A DNA stretch of 64,000 nt from Paenibacillus odorifer (GTDB lineage Bacteria; Bacillota; Bacilli; Paenibacillales; Paenibacillaceae). The notes below the pieces were generated by a model, which saw nothing but the letters and a program-made list of their open reading frames with translations, was not told where the DNA came from and searched no databases. Positions 63,920 to 64,000 of the stretch are shown here, piece by piece; positions within the stretch are counted from its first letter, which is position 1; every line of letters begins with the position of its first letter. The translations under genes and the position numbers were made by a program. Location: assembly GCF_000758725.1 (NCBI RefSeq), contig NZ_CP009428.1, forward strand, positions 2,046,001-2,110,000, read 5' to 3'.

Positions 63920-64000
63920 ATGGATCTGGATCAAGTGCGTGAACAGATAAACGAAATATTATTCGACGTAATGGGAATGGACAAGATCAAGCTTAATGAA
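63920..64000 (+). CDS. Acyl-carrier-related protein, N-terminal part
   Basis: Only the first 27 residues are in the window: MDLDQVREQINEILFDVMG then MDKIKLNE. This is the opening helix of an acyl-carrier-like protein; the DSL serine would be further right. The clostridial CcpM system also includes an acyl-carrier-related protein (TIGR04069 as I recall), which supports the call. GAAGGGTGA lies just before the ATG. The gene starts 16 bases after the maturation protein. Confidence 0.6.
   Translation, partial: MDLDQVREQINEILFDVMGMDKIKLNE

Overview
The window looks like a chromosomal segment of a spore-forming, low-to-middle GC Gram-positive bacterium, most likely Paenibacillus. The reasons are the sufCDSUB gene order, the cotJABC spore genes, the BmrC/BmrD-like exporter pair, many TTG/GTG starts with strong GGAGG sites, YesM/YesN-type sensor-regulator pairs, an SLH-domain protein, and several intergenic repeat families. 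No rRNA, tRNA, CRISPR array, integrase or IS transposase was seen. The genus is an inference.

Left part (0-13.6 kb): the end of a Dps-like gene; the complete Fe-S assembly operon sufC-sufD-sufS-sufU-sufB behind a promoter region with an exact PerR-type box and a Fur-like box; two small minus-strand genes; a heterodimeric drug exporter (bmrC/bmrD-like) with a long leader; then two non-coding tandem repeat blocks (8-bp and 51-bp units) that open false ORFs on both strands; then an HD-GYP-like protein that has lost the His of its HD pair.

Middle part (13.6-47.1 kb): a MoaD-MoaE fusion, a YunD-like phosphoesterase, uppP, an intact HD-GYP phosphodiesterase, yfkAB, a CNNM/CBS membrane protein, a two-component system, pssA, a DedA protein, an AI-2E-type permease, cotJABC, a small ion channel with an atypical filter, Crp-like, HAD, MFS, acetyltransferase and ROK genes, a decayed ECF sigma/peptidase locus, an ECF sigma-membrane protein-ABC operon, an SLH protein, a SigM/YhdL-like sigma/anti-sigma pair, and an HxlR-aldo/keto reductase-SDR-SDR block, followed by a methyltransferase and a CapA-like protein.

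Right part (47.1-57.5 kb): three tandem copies of a 347-bp non-coding unit, then a sugar uptake locus. It has two ABC permeases, a divergent YesM/YesN two-component system, a solute-binding lipoprotein and a GH36 alpha-galactosidase, so an alpha-galactoside is the likely substrate.

The most notable system is at the right edge (57.6-64 kb, cut by the window end). It is a natural-product peptide cluster with an AgrA-like LytTR regulator, a very short GHKL kinase, an ABC exporter, a 59-residue Cys-rich precursor peptide (61105-61284), a radical SAM/SPASM maturase, a TIGR04066-like maturation protein and the start of an acyl-carrier-like gene. The gene set matches what I recall of the clostridial CLI_3235/CcpM peptide maturation system. 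Two palindromes sharing the half-site TTGATA/TATCAA lie at its promoters.
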